A stretch of DNA of 64,000 nucleotides from Dendrolimus kikuchii (lineage: Eukaryota > Arthropoda > Insecta > Lepidoptera > Lasiocampidae), in contig CM034398.1 of NCBI GenBank assembly GCA_019925095.2, forward strand, positions 2,417,001 through 2,481,000, given 5' to 3'. Position numbers and translations under genes: made by a program. Shown here piece after piece: positions 57,901 to 62,097 of the stretch (positions within the stretch are counted from its first letter, which is position 1; each line of letters starts with the position of its first letter). The notes beneath the pieces are model-generated. The model was given only the letters and a program-made list of their open reading frames with translations, was not told the origin of the DNA and did not search any database.

Positions 57901-60900
57901 CTTCACCCCGACACTCTTTCAAAACAACTCTCTTCAAAATATAGTAATTTTTATATTTTACTTTGCACCAACTTTAAGATGTACAAAATATCTATTCATT
58001 GCCTTTTAGTGGCTTTTGAAGTCGGTTTTCTTTTCTTATAGTTCCAAATCGGGATAGTTTAATAAGAAAAATAAATTATTAGCTCTTTTACTACATGGAT
58101 TTAGGATTCAGGGACCCGGTACAGATGGTAGGTGTAATGCTGCTAAAGAATGGATAGCAAGATATCGAATTACTCTGTTACTAACTGATGTTGCATGTCA
58201 GGCTTCAATAAGTCACTAGTTAATATGTTAATTGGCGAAAATTTAATTTCAGTGTATTTACAAGGCTTTTCCCAAGAACCTCTCCCACCAGAATTTCGGC
58301 ACCACAAGCCACGGCATGGTTGGAAATTTCGCGGAAGATCTCTCATTCGCTGGACTGTTCAGATAAAGTAACACATATCAGTAAAAGCAGAAGCAACAAC
58401 TGGAAACTTCCCGCTGAGCTTTCCCTTTGTGTTATGACATAGGGCTGTGTAAGAAGGCCCTCACAAATTGTCTATTTTTATTTATTGCAGGAGTTCAGCA
58501 GACAGGCAGACGGCCCACTTGATGGAAAGCGGTTACAATCGCCTATGGACATTTGCAACACCAAAGGTGCTACAAATGCGCTGCTGCTCTCTCAAGGGAC
58601 ACTGGAACCTGGTCACTAATGCCGGAACACAACTCAACCTTGTTATGGCGACATACCTTAGACCAGGGGTGATAGCCATCCAGTCGGGCAAATGCCCTAC
58701 CACCTGGCAATGGTCTATGAGGCCAGCAACGCGTTGGCGACACCTCTGGTGTTGCAAAAGTTCATAGGCGACTGTAAACACTTTCCATCTGGTGGGCCAC
58801 CTGCCTGATTGCCCACTTTAGGCATTGAAAAAGCCACCTGTCCATACGTAGATAGATATTGTTCAATAATTTATAGGGTTCCCTAGTCATTTAGGTATAA
58901 ATGGAAACCCTCAACATGTCTTTCATATGTCCATCTCTTTTTGTGTGTTACATTACATTCATTTCTTCTCAAAAACTACTGGGTGTATACAGATGAAATT
59001 TTACATAAATGTGTAGCCTGTATGGCTTTACAAAATTATGTAGACAAATTATGAAAAACATAAAGATTAGGCTATACACTATACTACTACTATACTATAC
59101 ACCATACATAATTTGTTTTTTTTTATTGCAGGAGACCAGCAGACAGGCAGACGGCCTGCTTGATGGAAAGCGGTTACCATCGCCTATAGGCATTTGCAAC
59201 ACCAAAGTTGCTACAAATGCGCTGCTGGTCTCTCAAGGGAGACTGGAACCTGGTCACTAATGCTGGAACACAACTCAAGGTTGTTATGGCGGCATGCTCT
59301 AGACCAGGGGTGGTAGCCATCCAGTCAGGTAAATGCCCTACCACCTGGCTGTGGGTTGTTATGTCGCCTCTTACGACAGGCCGCCCCAACGCAGGAAATT
59401 GTATTCTTTCTCCGTTCCTGCACGGAGAAATTGTAAGTAATGATTGAAAATTTTTCAGTGTACAAAGTCCTATGGGGTATCATTAGTCAAATGTTGAAAA
59501 TACATAAAAAAACTTCCTTAACTAATATTTTAGATGAGGCTAATACGTGGCGAGATATAGATTCAAGTTGTGAAAATTATGAACCTAGTTCCTTCTAATT
59601 TTTTAATGAGTTAGAAAATTAAAAAATAATTACGGTGGTATACACCTTATCAGTGAAAGGTTTTTGAGCTATTTTTTTCTCTTAGTGTAGCCCTTACATC
59701 TTTTAAAGGACTGCATCATTATTATGTATGAATTTACACTTTTCAAAAATATATAATGTTGGGAAAGTGAGAGTGACTAGCATTTTGTAATATTGCATGG
59801 ACTACAAGAGTCAGTAAGTTACTTCTTCTGTGGAATAAATGCTCAATAATAATAAATAATATATAATAATAAATCTTTGAGCATCAGTAGAGTTCCTCAT
59901 AAAATATGATCATGCCATATCTTAGAACGGTATACATGACTATGGTATACCATGACAGCTATCTATATTTGTTAGATCTTTTATATAAAAAAAAAACTAA
60001 TTTATTCATATATATATATTTTTTTCTATTTGAGATTTCCATATGCAATATAGCTATGTAACTTTAAACTCACAATGAAAATTGGTTTGAATAGTAGCTA
60101 CTGAGTAGTTTTTATATCGGGTATTCCACACCAATAACAAAACTATTCCCAAGTGCACGATTGCCCAGCACTTAGTTAATTGATTGTACTTTGACTTTTT
60201 TCAATTTCACTACCTCATATTCTATTTACACAAAGCCGTGGCAGCGTAATGGCTAGCACCCAGCGTTCCAAACTCAAAGGGTGCGGTTGGACTCCTCGCC
60301 GGAACGCATGCATCTCTTAGGCAGTTTTCTGACCTAATGTGCATATTGTTACAATTACCGCGTGCTAACAACAATGAAGGAAAACATCGTGATGAAACCT
60401 GCACATCGATATAACCGATGTGTCGACCCTGTCATGCCACCTCGGAAAACTGTGGCAGGTATACTGTCAGTTCCCCAATAGTGGGAGGCCCGAGCCCAGT
60501 AGTGAGATGTTTATTGGCTGTTATTACATATATATTTGCTGTATAGTAACAATTTTAGTATATGTACTGCCGAAGCAAGTACAATCAATATTAATACTAA
60601 AATAGTCATGTAATCATATTATAACTTATACAGGACAGGGCGTTCCATTAGTAGCTCACAACGCCCAAAACGCTCCGTAGCCACAAGGCGACCACGGTCG
60701 TTGTGGTCGTGGCGAAAACGTCACTAATGACGTCATGATTTTCGATCACACAACCCTCACAACGACCCATGTCAAGAGGTGGGTCGAATAGCCTTTCCAA
60801 TTGGGTTTACGATTGTAACGCCGGCAAGCAGGTGGAACAAGAAAAATCGCAGTAGTTGTGAGTCCCTAATGGAATGTAGCCATGATATATCATTGAAGCA

Positions 60901-61373
60901 AACTTATTACTATTTATCCATGCAGGAACGGAGAAAGAATACAATTTCCTTCGGCCGGGCGGCTTGTCGTAAGAGGCGATAAAACAACCCACAGCCAGGT
61001 GGTAGGGCATTTGCCCGACTGGATGGCTACCACCCTTGGTCTAGAGCATGCCGTCATAACAACTTGTGAGTTGTGTTCCGGCATTAGTGACCAGGTTCCA
61101 GTCTCCCATAAAGAGGGCAGCAGCGCATTTGTAACACCTTTGGCGTTGCAAATGTCCATAGGCGATGGTAAACGCTATCCATCAAGTGGGCCATCTGCCT
61201 ATCTGCTGAACTCCTGCAATAAAAAAAATTTATTACTTGTACTCACTGTAAGGCAGTTGTCTTGATGGCATGAAGTTTACTGTAGCCTGTCTTGCAGCAC
61301 TGTTTCGTAGAGTGAAGGTTCGACGAATGCTCGCACTCGTGGGCCTGGGTTCAACCTCTACTTCACAATCCAT
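25614..61373 (-). CDS. Tmc: Transmembrane channel-like (TMC) protein, complete 14-exon coding region
   Basis: Multi-pass membrane protein of the TMC/anoctamin-like superfamily; characterised TMCs are subunits or modulators of mechanosensitive or leak cation channels. Coding exons, in minus-strand order: 61373-61247, 53114-52955, 52740-52593, 48700-48458, 44098-43950, 40546-40396, 37988-37750, 35902-35788, 34343-34234, 32888-32696, 31917-31823, 27446-27288, 26340-26207, 25888-25614. The total is 2298 nt, or 765 residues plus stop, with every junction in phase and every intron GT-AG. Residues 1-145 are basic/acidic and cytosolic-like. Hydrophobic segments lie near 178-203, 254-276, 349-372, 382-402, 422-440, 455-475, 504-530, 555-576 and 615-633. 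The family signature CWET..GQE..RL starts at 445, and a CGWDF motif lies in exon 6. At 765 aa it is shorter than the giant Drosophila Tmc and within the size range of vertebrate TMC5-8. Family assignment is by recognised motifs; the exact subfamily is inferred. Confidence 0.92.
26207..26340 (-). CDS. Tmc: TMC coding exon 13
   Basis: It encodes residues 630-674: VYYMRARALAQRSM and LILQAKDKDFLL, a basic post-helix cytosolic segment. The acceptor CGTTTTACAG at 26341 is the only one I found that keeps the frame from exon 12. Confidence 0.9.
27080..27216 (+). repeat. SINE-like family A, copy 8 (old, divergent)
   Basis: GTGTTCCGGCCGGCACTAGT and CTGCCTGTTTGCTGAACTC are recognisable but diverged. 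It lies in TMC intron 12. Confidence 0.65.
27288..27446 (-). CDS. Tmc: TMC coding exon 12
   Basis: It encodes residues 577-629, including SHACGPFR (the conserved 'S..CGPF' loop) and a last hydrophobic helix that starts near residue 615. Acceptor ATTTGTAG, donor TG|GTGAGC. Confidence 0.92.
27500..27902 (-). repeat. Dispersed repeat carrying expanded (CA)n and (TA)n microsatellites
   Basis: The repeat body is antisense to 39480-39760 and 36360-36480. (AC)n at about 27713-27748 and (TA)~40 at 27822-27902 occupy places where the other copies have only short GTGTGTG and ATATAT tracts. Confidence 0.75.
27902..28040 (-). repeat. 3' LTR of the Ty3/gypsy element
   Basis: Plus-strand edges TGTGGGTTTTG and CGAGTCGGAA. 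139 bp, nearly identical to 31536-31697 apart from one ~24-bp gap. Confidence 0.9.
27980..31255 (-). pseudogene. Ty3/gypsy gag-pol, integrase core missing
   Basis: One open frame of 986 codons (31255-28295) begins MPPKKNKDIE. It has a gag-like capsid region (about 30-190), two zinc knuckles (208-221 and 227-240), and an aspartic protease (FIDTGSDANL, about 276). The reverse transcriptase spans about 455-690 (LDLKNGF, PFGL, YLDD at 585), with RNase H at about 715-850 (TDAS at 733) and the first histidines of the integrase zinc domain (H919, H923). The D,D35E catalytic core is absent. A basic integrase-C-terminal-like segment follows in another frame, and a second frame change lies near 28245. 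The last frame runs into the 3' LTR and stops at 27980-27982. Gag and pol lie in a single frame. It is not functional for integration. Confidence 0.93.
31511..31529 (-). other. Putative primer-binding site
   Basis: Seven bases after the 5' LTR, the minus strand reads TGGGGGCTCGTGCC. Its first 11 bases match the 3' end complement of tRNA-Pro as used by some retroelements. The primer assignment is inferred. Confidence 0.5.
31536..31697 (-). repeat. 5' LTR of the Ty3/gypsy element
   Basis: 162 bp, edges as for the other LTR. It carries ~24 extra bp (GCAAAACAAACTTCCTTAGA region). Confidence 0.9.
31823..31917 (-). CDS. Tmc: TMC coding exon 11
   Basis: It encodes residues 546-576, with VWRAAQTQTVLYM followed by a hydrophobic helix. 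It is separated from exon 12 by a 4.4-kb intron that holds a Ty3/gypsy element. Confidence 0.92.
32140..32335. repeat. (GTGTGTTTAGGT)n minisatellite
   Basis: About 12-14-bp GT-rich units with TTTAGG or TTAAG interruptions, grading into pure (GT)n. It lies in TMC intron 10. Confidence 0.9.
32386..32560. repeat. M1 element fragment
   Basis: ACTCCGTTGTAACGGGTTTT and CGTTTCGGCCACTTTTCAGT match the left end of 13513-14100. Confidence 0.75.
32696..32888 (-). CDS. Tmc: TMC coding exon 10
   Basis: It encodes residues 481-545: EFNIAFNSLTLIYNQ, then WFGMLFSPLL, then IKFLILFYVK. The 'W.GM.F.PLL' stretch is typical of TMC domains. Donor AAG|GTAATA. Confidence 0.94.
32915..33060 (+). repeat. tRNA-derived SINE family B, copy 3
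   Basis: ACGGTCTGGGTGTCTGGGAT and GTGGTCCGTTGTATATC. It directly follows TMC exon 10's acceptor region in intron 9 (exon 10 starts at 32888). Confidence 0.75.
33505..33787 (+). repeat. tRNA-derived SINE family G, copy 1
   Basis: B-box-like GGTTCGAATCC follows TGGTAGCGTAAAC. The tail is GGCCCGAGCCCAGCAGTGGG. A second copy is at 60230-60525. Confidence 0.75.
33788..33995 (-). mobile_element. RTE-like LINE 3' end, copy 9
   Basis: TSD ATTTATGGACT/ATTTATGGGCT (33777-33787 and 33996-34006). It is inserted at the end of SINE family G. Confidence 0.92.
34234..34343 (-). CDS. Tmc: TMC coding exon 9 (CWET signature)
   Basis: It starts exactly with CWETRFGQEAYRLVLLD, the diagnostic TMC-domain signature, followed by a hydrophobic helix and EFLRALVY. 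Acceptor TTTGCAG, donor AA|GTGAGT. Confidence 0.95.
34395..34680 (-). repeat. Dispersed repeat with CCCGGGA motifs
   Basis: GAGATTCCCGGGATAAAAAG and AGACAAGAAATCT. It is antisense to sequence at 46200-46420. Confidence 0.6.
34690..34915 (+). repeat. Dispersed 'ATTATAAATGCAAAAGT' repeat
   Basis: CTACTGGACCTATTTGGATG and GAGGATGAACATAGGATATT recur antisense at about 42640-42900. Confidence 0.6.
34942..35269 (+). mobile_element. Retroposon family F, copy 2
   Basis: TSD TAAAATTGTAG (34931-34941 and 35270-35280). It starts GAGTTTTTGGCGGGAACTG and ends in AATAAATAATAAATAAATA. Confidence 0.9.
35788..35902 (-). CDS. Tmc: TMC coding exon 8
   Basis: It encodes residues 406-444: YRPRTAFYVTLARTWLLDIG and a hydrophobic segment. 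A SINE lies only about 35 nt upstream of its acceptor (AATTTCAG). Confidence 0.92.
35938..36250 (-). repeat. SINE-like family A, copy 9 (full length)
   Basis: T10 tract to GCACGGATAA. It lies just upstream of TMC exon 8 in intron 7. Confidence 0.9.
36480..37190. repeat. Dispersed repeat family H, copy 1
   Basis: AGTGAAACTTCTATATAGAC and TTTTCTGTCACGAAAAAGCG, shared with 56735-57150. Confidence 0.65.
37331..37718 (+). mobile_element. RTE-like LINE 3' end, copy 10
   Basis: TSD ATAAATAGTA (37321-37330 and 37719-37728). It has a 117-codon open frame ending in AYPARELA-type sequence. It ends about 25 bp from TMC exon 7's donor. Confidence 0.94.
37750..37988 (-). CDS. Tmc: TMC coding exon 7 (third and fourth membrane helices)
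   Basis: It encodes residues 327-405. Two hydrophobic stretches (about 349-372 and 382-402) are separated by a short loop. Acceptor CTCAACCAG, donor AA|GTAAGT. Confidence 0.93.
38020..38175 (-). repeat. tRNA-derived SINE family B, copy 4
   Basis: GCTAAGCAAGTTACGCTTGT and CATGCCAGGAATCGA, the antisense B-box region. Confidence 0.75.
38285..38812 (+). mobile_element. Second RTE-type LINE 3' end with (TGA)n tail
   Basis: The frame reads IRPVLLYGSEAWP, then CGVTRKDRVRNS, then LRRYGHVLRRP and PKKCWLDVVKDDMR, the usual C-terminus of RTE-clade endonuclease/RT proteins. An in-frame stop near 38431 and frame changes make it inactive. It ends in GGTGATGATGATGATGAGAT. Confidence 0.88.
38925..39195 (+). 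mobile_element. Retroposon family F, copy 3
   Basis: TSD TACTTTTGACAG (38913-38924 and 39196-39207). It ends CCAAGCCATAAACAT-A8. Confidence 0.92.
39283..39329 (-). mobile_element. RTE-like LINE 3' end, copy 11: only 47 bp
   Basis: TSD CGACTTCATTTATA (39269-39282 and 39330-39343). It contains only the ACAT tail and CTTCACGCCAGTTCCCTTGC-type terminal sequence. Confidence 0.94.
39480..39760 (+). repeat. Dispersed repeat with short GTGTGTG/ATATAT core
   Basis: ACTGTTAATTTGACTTTAAC and GTATATATGCGTGTGTGTGT. It looks like the unexpanded form of the 27500-27902 copy. Confidence 0.7.
39834..40017 (+). other. Short protein-like frame, truncated by MITE M3
   Basis: MGRPAKSAARLKKYTSQETG starts a 60-codon basic frame just before the MITE insertion. 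I do not recognise it. It may be a fragment of a transposase-like or repeat-encoded protein. Confidence 0.3.
40018..40269. mobile_element. MITE family M3, copy 2
   Basis: Perfect 4-bp TSD AAAT (40014-40017 and 40270-40273). Termini GGACCTACTTATGCAAAATG and its inverted copy. It is in reverse orientation compared with 11155-11402. Confidence 0.9.
40396..40546 (-). CDS. Tmc: TMC coding exon 6
   Basis: It encodes residues 276-326, including VFCGWDFGI and NSIYNEFK; both match the cytosolic loop between helices 2 and 3 in TMC proteins. The exon is GC-rich compared with its introns. Confidence 0.93.
40630..41445 (+). mobile_element. Chimeric retroposon: family E body joined to an RTE 3' end
   Basis: TSD TACGTTGTATTATT (40616-40629 and 41446-41459) encloses family E sequence (40630-40640 and 41068-41297), fused at about 41298 to the RTE 3' end with (ATGT)n tail (41298-41445). 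A later antisense RTE copy sits inside (40641-41067). Confidence 0.75.
40641..41067 (-). mobile_element. RTE-like LINE 3' end, copy 12 (nested)
   Basis: The flanks TTATTCTGTATAC/TTATTTTGTATAC (one mismatch) are the TSD. Internal deletions near 40700 and 40860. Confidence 0.85.
41468..41791 (-). repeat. SINE-like family A, copy 10 (full length)
   Basis: T9 tract, TTGCAGAAGTTCAGCAGACA, to TTCCTGCAGGGATA. Confidence 0.9.
42047..42254 (-). mobile_element. RTE-like LINE 3' end, copy 13
   Basis: CTTCACGCCAGTTCCCTTGC to GCATCCATCCAC. The (ACAT)n tail and a clear TSD are missing. Confidence 0.85.
42640..42905 (-). repeat. Dispersed repeat, antisense copy of 34690-34915 type
   Basis: AGTATCCTATGTTCATCCTC and ATTTATAATATTAACAGGGA. 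Confidence 0.6.
43016..43298 (+). mobile_element. RTE-like LINE 3' end, copy 14
   Basis: TSD ATGTTGTTTT (43006-43015 and 43299-43308). Intact 86-codon frame from MHDERMTKQ. Confidence 0.9.
43779..43917 (-). mobile_element. RTE-like LINE 3' end, copy 15
   Basis: TSD ATTCGTAATATTGATA/ATTCGTAATATCGATA (43763-43778 and 43918-43933). It ends about 30 bp from TMC exon 5's donor. Confidence 0.93.
43950..44098 (-). CDS. Tmc: TMC coding exon 5 (second membrane helix)
   Basis: It encodes residues 227-275, including LLFYGHYHDG, the TMC 'YG.Y' loop motif, then MPFAYFFTMVCLYIMSF as helix 2. Acceptor ACAAG, donor AG|GTAAAG. Confidence 0.93.
44127..44700 (-). repeat. tRNA-derived SINE family B, copy 5, split by SINE A
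   Basis: The parts are 44127-44180 and 44496-44700. The minus strand carries GGTTCGATTCCTGGCATGG and an upstream tRNA-like GGGCTGAGCCTTTGCCC. Confidence 0.8.
44184..44495 (+). repeat. SINE-like family A, copy 11
   Basis: Full length, GTTATCCGTGCAGGAACGG to AATAAATTAAAAAAA. A short AAATAC repeat flanks it. It lies inside SINE family B. Confidence 0.9.
44807..45052 (+). mobile_element. RTE-like LINE 3' end, copy 16
   Basis: TSD TTTTAGTGAAA (44796-44806 and 45053-45063). About 20 bp are missing just before the stop region. Confidence 0.93.
45115..48036. repeat. 2.9-kb region bounded by 110-bp inverted repeats
   Basis: Arms 45115-45224 and 47927-48036 are reverse complements with one mismatch in 110 bp. 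The inside has no frame above about 60 codons and no recognisable transposase. No TSD is evident (flanks AACA/ATGG). It lies in TMC intron 4. Confidence 0.9.
46290..46960. repeat. Degenerate tandem ~150-bp repeat with CCGCG(GG)A motifs
   Basis: About four decayed units carry a GGGATCCCGCG..TTTTC and GG..GGTTTA.AGT.GTTA core (near 46375, 46505, 46630 and 46855). Related single units lie at 34450, 44720, 45075 and 54375. Confidence 0.6.
48270..48315 (-). mobile_element. RTE-like fragment
   Basis: CCCCGACACTCTCTTTCAGA, an internal part of the RTE 3' region without the tail. Confidence 0.7.
48301..48419. repeat. 60-bp tandem duplication beside TMC exon 4
   Basis: Units CTCTTTCTTACTCATTTAAG...TTTTAGCAAGAT at 48301-48360 and 48361-48419, differing by one C. 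They end 39 bp from the exon 4 donor. Confidence 0.93.
48458..48700 (-). CDS. Tmc: TMC coding exon 4 (first membrane helix)
   Basis: It has 81 codons, phase 0 at both ends. The motif IELWYEAIRNIEGHFGSAVG is the TMC pre-TM1 amphipathic segment. It is followed by a hydrophobic helix at about residues 178-203 and an NHT glycosylation sequon at residue 212 in the presumed first extracellular loop. Confidence 0.93.
48781..52470. repeat. Hierarchical minisatellite in TMC intron 3
   Basis: Base unit 30-31 bp, GACTGTTATGGACGACTATT plus TTGCTTTCAA-type ends. Five subunit variants form a 151-bp pentamer (the GGATGACTATTTTAC variant at 49211, 49362, 49513, 49664, 49815, then 50026, 50177, 50328, 50479). 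From about 50027 a 774-bp super-repeat occurs three times (the same landmark at 50568, 51342 and 52116). Because 30 is divisible by three, open frames appear on the plus strand, but the 31-bp subunit shifts the frame, so they are not genes. Confidence 0.96.
52593..52740 (-). CDS. Tmc: TMC coding exon 3
   Basis: Acceptor CCCTCCAG, donor AGG|GTGAGT. It encodes residues 97-145, a strongly basic pre-membrane region beginning EALRELPQCLTMKRN and ending SFAWKR. This is the arginine/lysine-rich stretch found before the first TMC membrane helix. Confidence 0.88.
52955..53114 (-). CDS. Tmc: TMC coding exon 2
   Basis: Acceptor TTTTCAG, donor AG|GTAGCC. It encodes residues 43-96, an acidic segment (NSEHNALLEEVVDAVDTPDA) with no membrane segment. 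The phase (2 nt in, 2 nt out) fits exons 1 and 3. Confidence 0.85.
53296..53620 (-). repeat. Dispersed repeat family C, copy 3 (longest)
   Basis: TTTTTTTTTGAGCTGGACCC through CGCTGCGGGGCATTGACTCT and GAGCCGATCCTAGTCC. It is GC-rich compared with its flanks. Confidence 0.75.
54067..54330. repeat. M1 element, partial copy
   Basis: AAAACTGCGTTTTAAGGGTT and GGCCACTTTTCAGTAGCCGT. It includes the GAGAAGGAGCGGCGCAAGAA motif near 54272. Confidence 0.7.
54552..55142 (-). repeat. SINE-like family A, copy 12, split by the R1-tail retroposon
   Basis: The parts are 54552-54804 and 55103-55142. TTAAGTCGCCTCTTACG resumes exactly after the insertion. Confidence 0.92.
54805..55102 (-). mobile_element. ~298-bp retroposon derived from an R1-like LINE tail, copy 2
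   Basis: TSD GTTAAGTCACCTCTT/GTTAAGTCGCCTCTT (54790-54804 and 55103-55117). Its sense start CGGCTGGGCGTAACTATG is the same nucleotide as in the 24231-24527 copy. Confidence 0.93.
55356..55404 (+). mobile_element. RTE-like LINE 3' end, copy 17 (about 50 bp)
   Basis: CTACCCCGCAAGGGAACTGG, then GAAGTTATGTATGTATGTAT. Flanked by TATTG. Confidence 0.85.
55517..55594 (-). mobile_element. RTE-like LINE 3' end, copy 18 (78 bp)
   Basis: TSD TGTACTTATA (55507-55516 and 55595-55604). Confidence 0.93.
55605..56734. other. TMC intron 1: AT-rich stretch without genes
   Basis: No exon or clear repeat apart from a short AACCGACTTCAAAAATAAT motif at 56560, a common dispersed sequence in this window. Confidence 0.55.
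56735..57150. repeat. Dispersed repeat family H, copy 2, ending in a hairpin
   Basis: Shares CAGTGAAACTTCTATATA and TCTGTCACGAAAAAGC with 36480-37190. At 57016-57060 and 57090-57136 there are inverted arms around TTTTAACTTG(A/G)AGTTTTACGG. Confidence 0.7.
57320..57621 (-). mobile_element. RTE-like LINE 3' end, copy 19
   Basis: GATACATAACTTCACGCCAG to CCGGAGCATTTCTTTCCTTA. TSD not clear. Confidence 0.88.
57898..57940 (-). mobile_element. RTE-like fragment
   Basis: CCTTCACCCCGACACTCTTT, an internal RTE piece without tail. Confidence 0.7.
58477..58830. repeat. SINE-like family A, copy 13: head-to-head pair
   Basis: 58477-58712 is an antisense copy. At 58713 it changes to a divergent sense-oriented copy (CACCTCTGGTGTTGCAAAAG, CTTTCCATCTGGTGGGCCAC) to about 58830. 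Confidence 0.8.
59117..59430 (-). repeat. SINE-like family A, copy 14 (full length)
   Basis: T9 tract to TTCCTGCACGGAGA. Confidence 0.9.
59431..60225. other. TMC intron 1: AT-rich stretch
   Basis: No exon or repeat recognised. Confidence 0.6.
60230..60525 (+). repeat. tRNA-derived SINE family G, copy 2
   Basis: GCCGTGGCAGCGTAATGGCT (A-box-like), GTGCGGTTGGACTCCTCGCC (decayed B box) and GGCCCGAGCCCAGTAGTGAG. Confidence 0.78.
60637..60881. mobile_element. MITE M5 in TMC intron 1
   Basis: The ends GGGCGTTCCATTAGTAGCTC and GAGTCCCTAATGGAATGTAGC are inverted copies (about 25 bp). About 245 bp, with no coding frame. Confidence 0.7.
60915..61230 (+). repeat. SINE-like family A, copy 15, beside TMC exon 1
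   Basis: TATCCATGCAGGAACGGAG to CTGCAATAAAAAAAATTTA. Its tail ends 16 bp from the exon 1 donor. Confidence 0.92.
61247..61373 (-). CDS. Tmc: TMC coding exon 1 (start codon)
   Basis: It begins MDCEVEVEPRPTSAS and encodes residues 1-42 plus one base. The donor reads A|GTGAGT at 61246-61245. ATG is at 61373-61371 in the context AAAATGG, with A at -3. A pyrimidine-rich TTTCTAG ends at 61385, so an untranslated 5' exon probably splices in 11 nt before the ATG. Confidence 0.82.
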
Positions 61374-61410
61374 TTTAATTTAAACTAGAAACAAAACAAT
61401 TGTTTTAATG

Positions 61411-61520
61411 TTATTTTTTTATAGCTGGAGTACAGCAAACAGGCTGACGGCCCACCTGATGGAAAGCGGTTACCATCGCCTACGGACATTTGCAACCACC
61501 AACCAACGAGCTGCCGGCCT
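61411..61520 (-). repeat. SINE-like family A, copy 16 (short, upstream of TMC)
   Basis: TTTTTTTATAGCTGGAGTAC and ACCTGATGGAAAGCGGTTAC. Confidence 0.75.
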
Positions 61521-61884
61521 CGAAGAATGTTTAATTTATTTTACAATTTTTAGGATGAATGCCAACTATTCTTATCATATTAACAACAAGTTAGTGATAG
61601 TAAGCTATTAACAAGTGACCACATGTAGAACTGTATTGATATATCAATTTAAATAATACACAACAAACAAGACATTAAAAACTATTTAAATTAAGATTAA
61701 ATAAAGTGAAAAGAAAAAATACATACATAAACTTAAGATTGAATGTACCATATTTATTGAACTAACCTGCATGTTCATTGCAAACTAAAATATATAGCAT
61801 TCAATTTATTTCTAAATCTAAATACTGATGTACCTGTTATATCCAACTCATAGCTGTGAATAAGTTACTATATTTATTTTTAAC

Positions 61885-62087
61885 ATACATGCATACATAA
61901 CTTCAAGCCAGTTCCCTTGCGGGGTAGGCACAAACAACAGAGCGCCATTTAGGCTTATTCTTACACACCTCACTTGCCTCTTTGACATTCATAACTCTTG
62001 TCATGCACGCTCATCTGTTCTTAAGGCTCCTGACATCACCTTCTGCTAGTACACGATCAATTTGATCATGGAAGGTGTGTCGTGGCC
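61885..62087 (-). mobile_element. RTE-like LINE 3' end, copy 20
   Basis: TSD TATTTTTAAC (61875-61884 and 62088-62097). Confidence 0.93.
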
Positions 62088-62097
62088 TATTTTTAAC

